From the NCBI RefSeq assembly GCF_022829285.1, contig NZ_JAKSYI010000064.1:1-40235 (forward strand): a DNA stretch of 40,235 bases, given 5' to 3'. Shown here in pieces: positions 17,674 through 26,060 of the stretch. Source of the stretch: Methylobacterium sp. J-078 (GTDB taxonomy: Bacteria; Pseudomonadota; Alphaproteobacteria; Rhizobiales; Beijerinckiaceae). The position numbers and the translations under genes are program-made. Below the pieces are notes generated by a model that ran no database searches, had not been told where the DNA came from, and saw only the letters and a list, made by a program, of their open reading frames with translations. Position 1 is the stretch's first letter; every line of letters starts with the position of its first letter.

Positions 17674-19131
17674 ATGACGGGCAACAGCCTCACCGCGCGC
17701 AAATCCGTCGCGGACATCCTGGCGGCCGACGCCGAGGGCGACGAGGCGGCGCGCCTGCCGCGCTCCCTCTCGGCCTTCGACCTCGTGGCGCTGGGCGTCG
17801 GGGCGACCATCGGGGCGGGCATCTTCGTCCTCACCGGCACGGCGGCCGCGAACTATGCGGGGCCGGGCCTGACCCTGTCCTTCGTCCTCGGCGGCATCGC
17901 CTGCGGGTTCGTGGCTTTGTGCTACGCGGAACTCGCCGCGATGGTGCCCGCCCCCGGCAGCACCTACACCTACGCTTACGCGACGCTGGGGGAACTCTGC
18001 GCCTGGATCATCGGCTGGGACCTCGTCCTCGAATACGCCATGAGCGCCGCCACCGTGGCGGTGGGCTGGTCGGGCTATGCCCGCTCGCTCCTCGGCAATG
18101 CCGGCCTGCACCTGCCCCCATCCCTCACGGCGGCCCCCTTCACCGCCCTGCCCGGCGGCGCCACCGCATGGTTCGACCTGCCGGCGGCGGCCATCATCGG
18201 CGTGCTGACCCTGCTGCTGGTGCGCGGCAACCGCGAATCGACCCGGGTGAACGCCGTGATGGTGGCGATCAAGATCGCGGTCATCCTGGGCTTCGTCGGC
18301 ATCGGCGCCGTCCACGTGGACACGCGCCTGTGGTCGCCCCTGGTCCCGGAGAACACCGGCAGCTTCGGAGAATTCGGCTGGAGCGGGGTCCTGCGCGGGG
18401 CGGGCGTGGTGTTCTTCGCCTTCATCGGCTTCGAGACGATCTCGACGGCGGCGGGCGAGACGCGCCGGCCGCAGCGCGACGCGCCGATCGGCCTCCTGGG
18501 ATCGCTCGGCGTCAGCACCCTGCTCTACGTGGCGGTGGCGGCGGTGCTCACCGGCCTCGTCCCCTACCGGGCGCTCGACGTGCCCGACCCCATCGCCAAG
18601 GCGGTGGAGGGAATCGGGCTCGGCGCCTTCTCGGTGGCGATCAAGGTCGGGGCGATCCTCGGCCTGACCACGGCGGCCCTGGCCGCCCTCTACGGGCAAG
18701 CCCGGATCTTCTACGCCATGGCGCGCGATGGCCTGCTGCCGCCGGCCTTCGCCCGCGTGCATCCGCGTTTCCGCACGCCGGCGATCAGCCAGATCGCCAT
18801 CGGGGCCGTCACGGCCCTGGTGGCCGGGCTGGTGCCGATCGACCTCCTCGGCGAGTTGGTGAGCATCGGCACCCTCTTCGCCTTCATGGTGATCTGCACC
18901 GCAGTGCTGGTGCTGCGCCGGACCGACCCGGCGCGTCCCCGACCCTTCCGGGTCCCGGCTATGCCGGTGGTGCCGGTCCTCGGCATCCTGTCGTGCCTCG
19001 GCCTCATGCTCGGCCTGCCCGGCGACACCTGGCTGCGCCTCGCCCTATGGCTCGCCGTCGGTCTGGCGATCTACTTCGGCTACGGCCGCAGGGCGGCACG
19101 GCTGCGCCGGATGGGCGCGCCGGGCCCATAG
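17674..19131 (+). CDS. APC-family amino acid permease (CAT/YfnA type)
   Basis: This is an inner-membrane amino acid carrier of the APC superfamily, cationic amino acid transporter group. The 485-residue product starts with a short cytoplasmic tail and has about 12-13 hydrophobic segments. Signature parts are FDLVALGVGATIGAGIFVLTG (unwound first helix), YAELAAMVPAPGSTYTYAY, FFAFIGFETISTAAGETRRP and ARIFYAMARDGLLPPAFARV. The substrate is not predictable beyond amino acids. The threonine aldolase gene is divergent on the left and a tiny gene converges on the right. Confidence 0.92.
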   Translation: MTGNSLTARKSVADILAADAEGDEAARLPRSLSAFDLVALGVGATIGAGIFVLTGTAAANYAGPGLTLSFVLGGIACGFVALCYAELAAMVPAPGSTYTYAYATLGELCAWIIGWDLVLEYAMSAATVAVGWSGYARSLLGNAGLHLPPSLTAAPFTALPGGATAWFDLPAAAIIGVLTLLLVRGNRESTRVNAVMVAIKIAVILGFVGIGAVHVDTRLWSPLVPENTGSFGEFGWSGVLRGAGVVFFAFIGFETISTAAGETRRPQRDAPIGLLGSLGVSTLLYVAVAAVLTGLVPYRALDVPDPIAKAVEGIGLGAFSVAIKVGAILGLTTAALAALYGQARIFYAMARDGLLPPAFARVHPRFRTPAISQIAIGAVTALVAGLVPIDLLGELVSIGTLFAFMVICTAVLVLRRTDPARPRPFRVPAMPVVPVLGILSCLGLMLGLPGDTWLRLALWLAVGLAIYFGYGRRAARLRRMGAPGP

Positions 19132-19146
19132 GAGGCTCCGGCGCGC
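19115..19146. terminator. Hairpin between convergent permease and small gene
   Basis: Nine-base arms GCGCGCCGG and CCGGCGCGC flank a 14-base loop that contains the permease stop. There is no T-run on either side, so a bidirectional terminator is only possible. Confidence 0.35.
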
Positions 19147-19152
19147 TGACAC

Positions 19153-19248
19153 TCAGGAATAGTGGCGCGGGCTCGGACGGCCGGAATAGCGGCGGCGCAG
19201 GTAGGAGACGAGCTTCGGGAGCAGGAAGGCGACGAGGAGCTTGCGCAT
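19153..19248 (-). CDS. Very small basic membrane-associated protein, 31 residues
   Basis: This is a candidate small protein, MRKLLVAFLLPKLVSYLRRR followed by a Tyr/Ser/Arg/His tail. An amphipathic or membrane-embedded hydrophobic start is followed by an Arg-rich end, and GGAGA lies upstream of the ATG. The function is unknown. Similar short proteins of the pattern M-R-K-hydrophobic-LPK-xx-SYLRRR are, to my recollection, annotated as hypothetical in Methylobacterium. It stands between the permease and btaB. Confidence 0.45.
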   Translation of the reverse strand: MRKLLVAFLLPKLVSYLRRRYSGRPSPRHYS

Positions 19249-19368
19249 GGGGAAATCTCCGGTTGGGGTGGGCGGCCCGAGGGCCGCCGCGTCGGAGACC
19301 CAATGCGGGGTCGGGTCCGGGCGTTCCGGAGCCGGCTGAATCAATCTGCGGCCGACAGCCACCGCGCC

Positions 19369-20010
19369 TCAGCGCGCGATCACCGCGTGGACGCAATAGC
19401 CCCGGAAGCGCTGGTTCACCCGCGCGTGCGCGCCCGCGGCCCCAGCGACGCCCGCGACCGCCTCCGGCAGATGCGCGCGCGGGGTCACCGAGAAGGCCGC
19501 GAGCCACCGGTTGAGGAGCGCGCGAACCGGCCACGGCAGGCCGGCCTGGCCGCCGAAATCCACCACGTGGAGCTCTCCGCCCGGCGCGAGGTGCCCGGCG
19601 GCCTCGGCCAGCACGCGCTCCCAGGGCGGGATCATCGACAGGGCGTAGGAGATCACGATCCGGTCGAAGGTCGCCCGCCCGAACAGGGCCTGCGGATCGA
19701 AGGCGGTGGCGTCCCCGCGCGCCAGGCGGATGCGGGGCGCGAGCCGGGCGCGAGCCACGCTGCGGGCGGCGGTCTCGAGCATCGCCGCCGAGACGTCGAG
19801 GCCGTGGCAGGCCGCCTCCGGATAGGTGCGCGCGATGCGCACGAGGTTGCGCCCGGTGCCGCAGCCGATCTCCAGCACGGCGCCGCCCGGCGGGACGGCC
19901 AGGTCCGCGATCACCCGGTCGCGCCCGAGGAGGTAGAACTTGCGGCTGGCGTCGTAGAGGTGGCGCTGGCGCCGGTACATCCGGTCCATCGCCTGCGCGG
20001 CGTCGCTCAC
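19369..20010 (-). CDS. btaB: SAM-dependent methyltransferase BtaB (betaine lipid synthesis)
   Basis: BtaB adds three methyl groups from S-adenosylmethionine to the amino group of diacylglyceryl-homoserine, giving the phosphorus-free lipid DGTS. The 213-residue product begins at a GTG (SDAAQAMDRMYRRQRHLYDA) that overlaps the TGA of btaA. Class I methyltransferase marks are AVLEIGCGTGRNL, CHGLDVSAAML, and the post-motifs DRIVISYALSMIPPWE and LAPGGELHVVDFGGQ. Size and position directly after btaA match the known btaAB pairs of alphaproteobacteria such as Rhodobacter and Sinorhizobium. Identification leans on the pairing as well as on the sequence. Confidence 0.9.
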   Translation of the reverse strand: MSDAAQAMDRMYRRQRHLYDASRKFYLLGRDRVIADLAVPPGGAVLEIGCGTGRNLVRIARTYPEAACHGLDVSAAMLETAARSVARARLAPRIRLARGDATAFDPQALFGRATFDRIVISYALSMIPPWERVLAEAAGHLAPGGELHVVDFGGQAGLPWPVRALLNRWLAAFSVTPRAHLPEAVAGVAGAAGAHARVNQRFRGYCVHAVIAR

Positions 20011-21254
20011 GCGGCACGCAGGCGGTAGAGGTGGAAGCCGCCGTAGATCGCCGAGCGGTCGCGGGACTGACCCGCCCGGCTCTCGGCCTCGGCATAGTCC
20101 CAGGCACCCAGGATCGCCTCCGGCACCCGGCCGGGCAGGCAGCGCTCGTCGGCGGCCGTGCGGAAGATGACCCGCGCGCCCGGCCGGGCGGTGCGGGTGA
20201 TCTCGGTCCAAAGAGCGGTCAGGTCGGCGTCGCTCATCCAGTCCTGCGCGTCGAGGAGCACGTAGGCGTCGGCGCTGGCATCGGGGCTCGCGGCCAGGAA
20301 CGCCGTCATCGACTGCTGCCGGTAGCTCACCCGCCCGGCCCGGGCCCGCAGGGCCTCGAAGTGGCGCGGCTGCAGGTAGGGCGGCAGGGCGGCATCGGGC
20401 CCCGGCGCATAGCCCCGGCCGAAGGCCTGCCAGGCGAAGTAATTGTCCGCGAGGTCGAAGTCGCAGGCGAGGCGCTCCAGGCGGTGGCGCAGGGCGTCGA
20501 CCATGCCGCCCGGGTGGTCCTTGGCGAGGGCGTGGTACTGGGCCGGCGGGATCCCGAGGCCGTAGAGGGAGGCAGGGCGCCGGATCAGCCAGCGCACGAG
20601 GCGCTTCTCGAACAGCGGCGCCACGTGCGCGTCGAACAGGACGCGCTGCTCGGCCAGGGTGCGCGCCGTAAGGACGGCGGAGAGGTCGCAGCCGTAGAGC
20701 CGGGCGAGCCGGTGCCCGGTCCCGATGAAGCGCCCGAGGAGGCCGTGCCGGAAGATGTTCTCCGAGAAGGCCGCGATGCGCCGGCGCCCGTCGAGGCGCC
20801 GGGCCTCCCAGTAGGCGCGCGCGGCGGCGTCGAGATGGGGCGCGATCCGCGCGTCGTAGGCCGCCACGTTGTCGGCCGTGTCGGCGCGCCCGAAGAAGCG
20901 CAGGTAGGCCGCCGCGTCGGGCAGTCGTGTCAGGGCCGCGAGCTTGAGGCGCCCCAGGGCGATGTGCGCCCCGTTGAGGTCGATCGCGCTGATCCGCGCC
21001 GGATCGGCCGTGAGGTAGGACAGCACGTTGCAACTGCCCGACGCGATGGCGACGACGTGGTCCTGCGGCCCCAGCGCCAGGGCCTCCAGATCGACCGCCG
21101 GGTCCTCCCAGATCTGGGGATAGACCAGCCCGCTGAAGGCCAGGGTGAACAGCCGCTCGGCCAGGCCGGCGCGCGATAGCGCCCGGCTGCGATGCACGGC
21201 CTGGGTCAGGCCGAGGCTGGTCTCGCGGCGGACCGCCCGTGCTGCGGAATTCAT
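20007..21254 (-). CDS. btaA: SAM:diacylglycerol 3-amino-3-carboxypropyltransferase BtaA
   Basis: BtaA moves the 3-amino-3-carboxypropyl group of S-adenosylmethionine to diacylglycerol, the first step to the betaine lipid DGTS that replaces phospholipids when phosphate is short. The 415-residue product is of the DUF3419 family: FTLAFSGLVYPQIWEDPAVD, the SAM-binding HVVAIASGSCNVLSYL, ISAIDLNGAHIALGRLKLAA, then FSENIFRHGLLGRFIG, YGLGIPPAQY and AYVLLDAQDWM. The stop overlaps the GTG start of btaB. A candidate Pho box lies 56 bases before the ATG. Together with btaB this makes a two-gene lipid-remodelling operon. Confidence 0.93.
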   Translation of the reverse strand: MNSAARAVRRETSLGLTQAVHRSRALSRAGLAERLFTLAFSGLVYPQIWEDPAVDLEALALGPQDHVVAIASGSCNVLSYLTADPARISAIDLNGAHIALGRLKLAALTRLPDAAAYLRFFGRADTADNVAAYDARIAPHLDAAARAYWEARRLDGRRRIAAFSENIFRHGLLGRFIGTGHRLARLYGCDLSAVLTARTLAEQRVLFDAHVAPLFEKRLVRWLIRRPASLYGLGIPPAQYHALAKDHPGGMVDALRHRLERLACDFDLADNYFAWQAFGRGYAPGPDAALPPYLQPRHFEALRARAGRVSYRQQSMTAFLAASPDASADAYVLLDAQDWMSDADLTALWTEITRTARPGARVIFRTAADERCLPGRVPEAILGAWDYAEAESRAGQSRDRSAIYGGFHLYRLRAA

Positions 21255-21309
21255 GCGGGCTCTCGGGCTGTTCCTCGGGGATGATGGACGCCGCCCCTAC
21301 GCCCCGCGC

Positions 21310-21327
21310 ATGACCGGCCGGTGACAG
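21310..21327 (-). promoter_or_regulatory. Candidate Pho box upstream of btaA
   Basis: On the minus strand CTGTCAC-CGGC-CGGTCAT matches the Pho-box consensus CTGTCAT-N4-CTGTCAT in 12 of 14 fixed positions with the exact four-base spacer. It is 56 bases before the btaA ATG, which leaves room for a -10 and a short leader. The function of the gene (lipid made under phosphate starvation) agrees with PhoB control. Confidence 0.7.
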
Positions 21328-21505
21328 CGGACGCGGCCCGGGGTCTGCCAAGCGGGATATCCGGCGATCGGGCAGGATGCCTGGGATTTCAGCAGGAACG
21401 GCCGTGTCTCCCCACCCCTGTCGAAGGTATACCTGAGGCGGCGGCGATCGGACGCCGCCCAGCCCGAGGTCATCCGTCGTCAGCGCACGCCAGTGGAGAA
21501 CCGCG

Positions 21506-22336
21506 ATGGGAACGATCACCGTCAAGGACGGCACCGAGATCTTCTTCAAGGACTGGGGACAGAGAGAGGCGCAACCCATCGTCTTCCACCACGGCTGGCC
21601 GCTGAGTTCCGACGACTGGGACAGCCAGATGCTGTTCTTCCTCGGCCAGGGCTACCGCGTGATCGCCCATGACCGCCGGGGCCACGGCCGCTCGACCCAG
21701 ACCGACACCGGCAACGCGATGGACACCTACGCGGCCGATGTCGCCGCACTCGTCGCCGCCCTCGACCTGAAGGACGCCATCCATGTGGGCCACTCCACCG
21801 GCGGCGGCGAGGTGGCGCACTACGTCGCGCGGGCCGAGCCCGGCCGGGTCGCCAAGGCGGCGCTGATCGGTGCGGTCACCCCCGTGATGGTGAAGTCCGA
21901 GGCCAATCCCGGCGGCCTGCCGCTGGAGGTGTTCGACGGCTTCCGCGCGGCGCTGGCGGCCAACCGGGCGCAGTTCTACCGCGACGTGCCGGCCGGCCCG
22001 TTCTACGGCTTCAACCGGGCGGGGGCCGCGGTGTCACAGGGCGTGATCGACAATTGGTGGCGCCAGGGCATGATGGGGGGCGCCAAGGCGCAGTACGACT
22101 GCATCGCGGCCTTCTCGGAGACCGACTTCACGGAGGATCTCAAGGCCATCGACGTGCCGGTTCTGGTGATGCACGGCACCGACGACCAGATCGTGCCGAT
22201 CGCCGATTCGGCCCTGCTGGCGCACCCGCTCCTGAAGCACGGCACCCTGAAGACCTACGAGGGGTTCCCGCACGGCATGTGCACGACCCATGCGGACGTG
22301 ATCAACCCGGACCTGCTGGCCTTCTTCAGGGCCTGA
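21506..22336 (+). CDS. Alpha/beta hydrolase, non-haem chloroperoxidase/arylesterase type
   Basis: This is a cytoplasmic serine hydrolase of the group that includes cofactor-free chloroperoxidases and arylesterases; they hydrolyse esters and can form peracids. The 276-residue product starts [18 protein letters not shown]. It has the oxyanion segment [11 protein letters not shown], the nucleophile elbow GHSTGGGE (Ser), the acid [10 protein letters not shown] (Asp) and the His in FPHGMCTTH, so the triad is complete. GGAG precedes the ATG. It stands alone, convergent with xth. The natural substrate is unknown. Confidence 0.9.
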   Translation: MGTITVKDGTEIFFKDWGQREAQPIVFHHGWPLSSDDWDSQMLFFLGQGYRVIAHDRRGHGRSTQTDTGNAMDTYAADVAALVAALDLKDAIHVGHSTGGGEVAHYVARAEPGRVAKAALIGAVTPVMVKSEANPGGLPLEVFDGFRAALAANRAQFYRDVPAGPFYGFNRAGAAVSQGVIDNWWRQGMMGGAKAQYDCIAAFSETDFTEDLKAIDVPVLVMHGTDDQIVPIADSALLAHPLLKHGTLKTYEGFPHGMCTTHADVINPDLLAFFRA

Positions 22337-22357
22337 GGGTTCGGGCCGGCGTCCGCC

Positions 22358-23167
22358 TCACAACTCCAGGGTCAGCGTCACCGGCGCGTGGTCGGAGGGG
22401 CGCTCCCAGCCGCGCGCGTGGCGGGCCACGGTGACGTCGCGGACCGTGCCGGCGAGGTCGGGCGAGACCCAGGCATGGTCGAGGCGCCGGCCCTTGTTGG
22501 CCGCGGCCCAATCGGGCGAGCGGTAGCTCCACCAGGTGTAGATTTTCTCGGGTTCGGGCACGAGCAGGCGGGCGCTGTCGATCCAGCCCGCCTCGCCCCG
22601 CAGGGTCTCGAGCGCCTGCGTCTCGATGGGGGTGTGGCTCACCACGTCGAGGAGCTGCTTGTGCGACCAGACGTCGTGCTCGAGCGGCGCCACGTTGAGG
22701 TCGCCGACCAGGATCGCCGGGCCCGTGACCCGCCGCCCGCCCCAGGCGCGCAGTTCGTCGAGGAAGTCGAGCTTGTGCGCGAATTTCGGGTTGAGGCCGC
22801 GGTCGGGTACGTCGCCGCCGGCCGGCACGTAGAAATCGTGCAGCACGATCCCGGCGGCCTTGCCGGCCTCCGGCCCCAGCACCGCCGAGATGTGGCGCGC
22901 GTCCTGGCGCTCGCAGAAGGCCATCACGTCGCGGGTGAGGAGGGGAAAGCGCGACAGGATCGCGACGCCGTTATAGCCCTTCTGGCCGGCGAACACGACG
23001 TGCTCGTAGCCCGTGCCCCGCAGGGCCTTGAGGGGAAACGCGTCGTCCGGGCACTTCGTCTCCTGCAGGCAGAGCACGTCGGGCCGCGCCTCGGCGAGGA
23101 AGCGCAGGACCAGGTCGATGCGCAGGCGCACCGAGTTGATGTTCCAGGTGGTGACGGTGAGGCGCAC
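22358..23167 (-). CDS. xth: Exodeoxyribonuclease III
   Basis: This AP endonuclease and 3'-5' exonuclease of base excision repair has 269 residues. Active-site segments in order are TWNINSVR (Asn), CLQETKC (metal-binding Glu), the HDFYVPAGG loop, ILVGDLNVAP (Asp, Asn), the RLDHAWVSP loop and PSDHAPV (Asp, His). The start is a GTG at 23167, where the family similarity (LTVTTWN) begins; the frame is open further upstream but without similarity. The plsC gene is divergent. Confidence 0.95.
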   Translation of the reverse strand: MRLTVTTWNINSVRLRIDLVLRFLAEARPDVLCLQETKCPDDAFPLKALRGTGYEHVVFAGQKGYNGVAILSRFPLLTRDVMAFCERQDARHISAVLGPEAGKAAGIVLHDFYVPAGGDVPDRGLNPKFAHKLDFLDELRAWGGRRVTGPAILVGDLNVAPLEHDVWSHKQLLDVVSHTPIETQALETLRGEAGWIDSARLLVPEPEKIYTWWSYRSPDWAAANKGRRLDHAWVSPDLAGTVRDVTVARHARGWERPSDHAPVTLTLEL

Positions 23168-23336
23168 GGCGTTCGGCTCGCGTGAATCGGGAAAACGTTT
23201 AAAGGAACGGTCGCGCCTCGGCGCGGCGAGCCGGCATAGACCGGATCGCCGCCGCCGTCGCCGATGAAATGCCACGCTCAGGCGCCCCGATCCGTGCCGG
23301 GTCGGGCGGCTTGAGCGAGATCGAGGGAACCACCCC

Positions 23337-24086
23337 GTGTCGCGCATCCGTTCCGGGCTCTTCAACGCCTACTGGGCCGGTTGGACCGGCCTGTTCATCG
23401 TGCCGCTGGCCGTGCTCGCCCTCCTGGGCGCGCCGCCCCGGCCCATCCGCGCCTTCACGCGCCTGTGGTCGCGGGGCATCCTGTTCGGGCTGAAGACGAT
23501 CGTCGGGCTCACCTATGTGGAGGAGGGCCGCGCGCGCATCCCGTCCGAGCCCTGCCTCATCGTGGCCAACCATCAGTCGGCCTGGGAGACCCTGGCCTTC
23601 CTCGTGCTGGTGCCCAACGTCGCGATCGTCGCCAAGCGCGAGCTCGTGGCGATCCCGATCGTGGGCTGGTTCCTGCGCCGTTCGCCGATGATCATCATCG
23701 ATCGGGCCAACGGCACTCAGGCCCTGCGGGTGATGATCGACGAGAGCCGCGCGGCGATCGCGCAGGGCCGCTCGGTGCTGATGTTCCCCGAGGGCACGCG
23801 CGGCGGCATCGCCGAGCCGGTCCAGTTCAAGCGCGGCGTCGAGCTGCTCTACGCCAAGCTCGGCCTCCCGGTGTTGCCGGTGGCGGTGAATTCCGGCCTG
23901 TACTGGCCCCATGGCGGCGCCCGCCACAGCCCCGGCGCCGTGACGGTGAGTTACCTCGCCCCCCTGCCCCCGGGCCTGAGCGGTGCCGAATTCATGCGGG
24001 GCACCCAAGGGGCGATCGATGCCGAGCTGAACCGCTGGCGTGACCCGGCCGCGCCCGTGGCGCCGCTCCGGGCCGAAGTCTCGTAG
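23337..24086 (+). CDS. plsC: 1-acyl-sn-glycerol-3-phosphate acyltransferase (PlsC)
   Basis: PlsC acylates lysophosphatidic acid to phosphatidic acid at the inner membrane, feeding phospholipid synthesis (and, through diacylglycerol, the btaAB pathway). The 249-residue product starts with a GTG, preceded by GAGGGAA. An N-terminal membrane helix (about 12-33) is followed by motif I NHQSAWET, in which Glu stands where the classical HX4D has Asp. FPEGTRGG is motif III, and LPVLPVAVNSG is motif IV. I recall the HX4E form from other alphaproteobacteria, so I do not read it as inactive. The gene converges with tatC, 15 bases apart. Confidence 0.93.
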   Translation: MSRIRSGLFNAYWAGWTGLFIVPLAVLALLGAPPRPIRAFTRLWSRGILFGLKTIVGLTYVEEGRARIPSEPCLIVANHQSAWETLAFLVLVPNVAIVAKRELVAIPIVGWFLRRSPMIIIDRANGTQALRVMIDESRAAIAQGRSVLMFPEGTRGGIAEPVQFKRGVELLYAKLGLPVLPVAVNSGLYWPHGGARHSPGAVTVSYLAPLPPGLSGAEFMRGTQGAIDAELNRWRDPAAPVAPLRAEVS

Positions 24087-24101
24087 AGGGGAGCCGGCGC
24101 C

Positions 24102-24902
24102 TTACGGCTCCAGCCCCTCGGCCGCCCGCTGGGCCTTGCGGCGGCGCTCGACGCGGGCCACCGAGAAGATCGAGGCCTCGTAGAGGAGCAGCATGGGGAT
24201 CGCCAGCGAGAGCTGCGAGATCACGTCCGGCGGCGTCAGGATGGCGGCTGCCACGAAGACGAGGACGATGGCGTAACGGCGCTTCTCGCGCAGGAACGCG
24301 GTGTCGATGACGCCGATCTGCCCGAGGAGCGTCAGGATCACCGGCAGCTGGAAAGCGATGCCGAAGGCGAAGATCAGCGTCATGATGAGCGAGAGGTACT
24401 CGTCCACCTTGGGCAGGAGGGCGATGGTCGCCTCGCCGGGCTGCCCGATCTGCTGGAGCGAGACCGAGAACTGGATCAGCAGCGGCATCGCCAGGAAGAA
24501 CACCACCAGGGCGCCCAGCACGAAGAACACCGGTGTGGCCACGAGATAGGGCAGGAAAGCCTGGCGCTCGTTGCGGTAGAGGCCCGGGGCCACGAAGGCG
24601 TAGACCTGCGTGGCGATGACCGGGAACGCGAGGAAACCCGCGCCGAACACGCTGAGCTTGATGTTGGTGAACACCTGCTCGAGGAAGTGCGTCGCGATCA
24701 GCTTGGCGTTCTCGACCCCCACCACCGAGACGTAGGGGTAGACCAGCACGTTGTAGATGTGCCGCGAGAAGAAGAAGCACCCGAAGAACATCACCACGAA
24801 GGCGGCCAGTGACTTGATCAGCCGCGAGCGGAGTTCGATGAGGTGGTCGAGGAGCGGGGCCCGCGAGGCTTCGATCTCGGCGTCGTCGGTCTCGGTGCTC
24901 AT
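24102..24902 (-). CDS. tatC: Sec-independent translocase subunit TatC
   Basis: TatC is the membrane receptor for twin-arginine signal peptides. The 266-residue product has six membrane segments. The N-terminal cytoplasmic motif [12 protein letters not shown] carries the conserved Glu of the signal-peptide site. The FxxG-type loops and [18 protein letters not shown] near the end are typical. Its ATG overlaps the tatB stop by four bases. It is the last gene of tatABC. Confidence 0.97.
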   Translation of the reverse strand: MSTETDDAEIEASRAPLLDHLIELRSRLIKSLAAFVVMFFGCFFFSRHIYNVLVYPYVSVVGVENAKLIATHFLEQVFTNIKLSVFGAGFLAFPVIATQVYAFVAPGLYRNERQAFLPYLVATPVFFVLGALVVFFLAMPLLIQFSVSLQQIGQPGEATIALLPKVDEYLSLIMTLIFAFGIAFQLPVILTLLGQIGVIDTAFLREKRRYAIVLVFVAAAILTPPDVISQLSLAIPMLLLYEASIFSVARVERRRKAQRAAEGLEP

Positions 24903-25462
24903 CGGCCGGAATCAAGCTCGGGTTTGGCCGCTGCCTCGGGACGCGGGGGCGCGGCATGCGGCGGCTCGGTGGGGGGCGGAGACGTCAGCGGGTCGCCGCT
25001 CCAGGTGTGGGTCGCCGGGTGGTGGGGCGCCTCCGGCGCGGGGCCATGTGGCTGAGGCTCCTGCGGCGGAGATTCCGGCTGCGCGGGTGCCTGGATCGTG
25101 GGCTCCGGGCCGAGCTGCTCGGCGACGTTGGCGAGCCCTTGCGTCGGCGAGGGCGTCGTCTTCGTGGATGCGCGCCCGTCGACGGCACCCTTCAGCTCGT
25201 CGCGGATGGTCTGGACCGGGTTGAAGGTCGGCCCCATCGTGCCGGCCGATTTCTTGACGCCGTCCACCTCGCGGCGAATCTCGTCGAACTCGGCCTCGCG
25301 GATCGCCTCGTTGAACTGCGACTGGAACTCCCCGGCCATGCGGCGCATCTTGCCGGTGATCTGCCCGACCGCGCGCAGGGCCTTGGGCAGGTCCTTCGGG
25401 CCGATGACGATGAGGGCGACGCCGCCGATCAGCATCACCTCGCCCCAACTCATGTCAAACAT
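24899..25462 (-). CDS. tatB: Sec-independent translocase subunit TatB
   Basis: TatB forms the receptor complex with TatC. The 187-residue product has a short N-terminal membrane helix ([20 protein letters not shown] with the conserved Glu), then the [13 protein letters not shown] hinge and amphipathic helix. A charged helix follows, and a long Pro/Ala-rich disordered tail covers about residues 105-187. Length and tail are normal for alphaproteobacterial TatB. It overlaps tatC by four bases and lies 115 bases after tatA. Confidence 0.95.
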   Translation of the reverse strand: MFDMSWGEVMLIGGVALIVIGPKDLPKALRAVGQITGKMRRMAGEFQSQFNEAIREAEFDEIRREVDGVKKSAGTMGPTFNPVQTIRDELKGAVDGRASTKTTPSPTQGLANVAEQLGPEPTIQAPAQPESPPQEPQPHGPAPEAPHHPATHTWSGDPLTSPPPTEPPHAAPPRPEAAAKPELDSGR

Positions 25463-25577
25463 GGTGTCGACTGTCCCGCGGCCGCGCGCTGCCCATCAAC
25501 GGCGCGCAGGCCATGGCAGGTCACGGCGGATTCCGCCAGACCCGCACGGCCGCATGCGCCTCACTTCAGGTCGCGCG

Positions 25578-25835
25578 TCAGACGACCTTGCGGTCGGCCG
25601 CGACCGTGTTTGCGGTTGCGGGCTCACCCTGGTGGGGGAGCGTGCGCACCGGCTCGCCCGTGCTCGGCGGCGGCACGGCGGTGGTGGACGGCGTCTCGTC
25701 CTCGGCCATGCCCTTCTTGAAGGCTTTGATGCCCTTGGCGACGTCGCCCATCAGGTCCGAGATCTTGCCGCGGCCGAACAGCAGCATCACGATGCCGGCG
25801 ACGATGATCCAGTGCCAGATACTCATGCTGCCCAT
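25578..25835 (-). CDS. tatA: Sec-independent translocase subunit TatA
   Basis: TatA forms the protein-conducting ring of the Tat system. The 85-residue product has [20 protein letters not shown] followed by the amphipathic helix [20 protein letters not shown] and a short acidic, Pro/Thr-rich tail. GGAGG stands five bases before ATG 25835; a second ATG three codons later is spaced too far from it. It is the first gene of tatABC and follows nagZ after a gap of 225 bases in which I see no scpA or scpB. Confidence 0.96.
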   Translation of the reverse strand: MGSMSIWHWIIVAGIVMLLFGRGKISDLMGDVAKGIKAFKKGMAEDETPSTTAVPPPSTGEPVRTLPHQGEPATANTVAADRKVV

Positions 25836-26060
25836 GGCAACCTCCCGCGCCGCAGCCCGAACGCTGCGCGGCGCCGTCTCGTGTGTCGATTGAGGGCGAA
25901 CCTAAGGATCGGGCACCCCGAGCACAAGAAGTGCGGGTGACGCGCGCTCCGTTCCGATCGCCGCAGCGGGCATGCAAGTTTCCGGCCCGCCGCCGGTTCA
26001 TAGACCAGCCGCGCGCCGTTGTCGCCTGATCTGGGTGTCGCCTGATCCGGGCCCGCGCGC

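Noticed and set aside
23571..23594. PlsC with Glu instead of Asp in the HX4D motif as a broken enzyme
   Set aside because: The HX4E form (HQSAWET) is, to my knowledge, usual in alphaproteobacterial PlsC, and the other motifs are intact.
24090..24111. Hairpin GGAGCCG...CGGCTCC between plsC and tatC as terminator
   Set aside because: The stem is only seven bases, overlaps the tatC stop and has no T-run on either strand.
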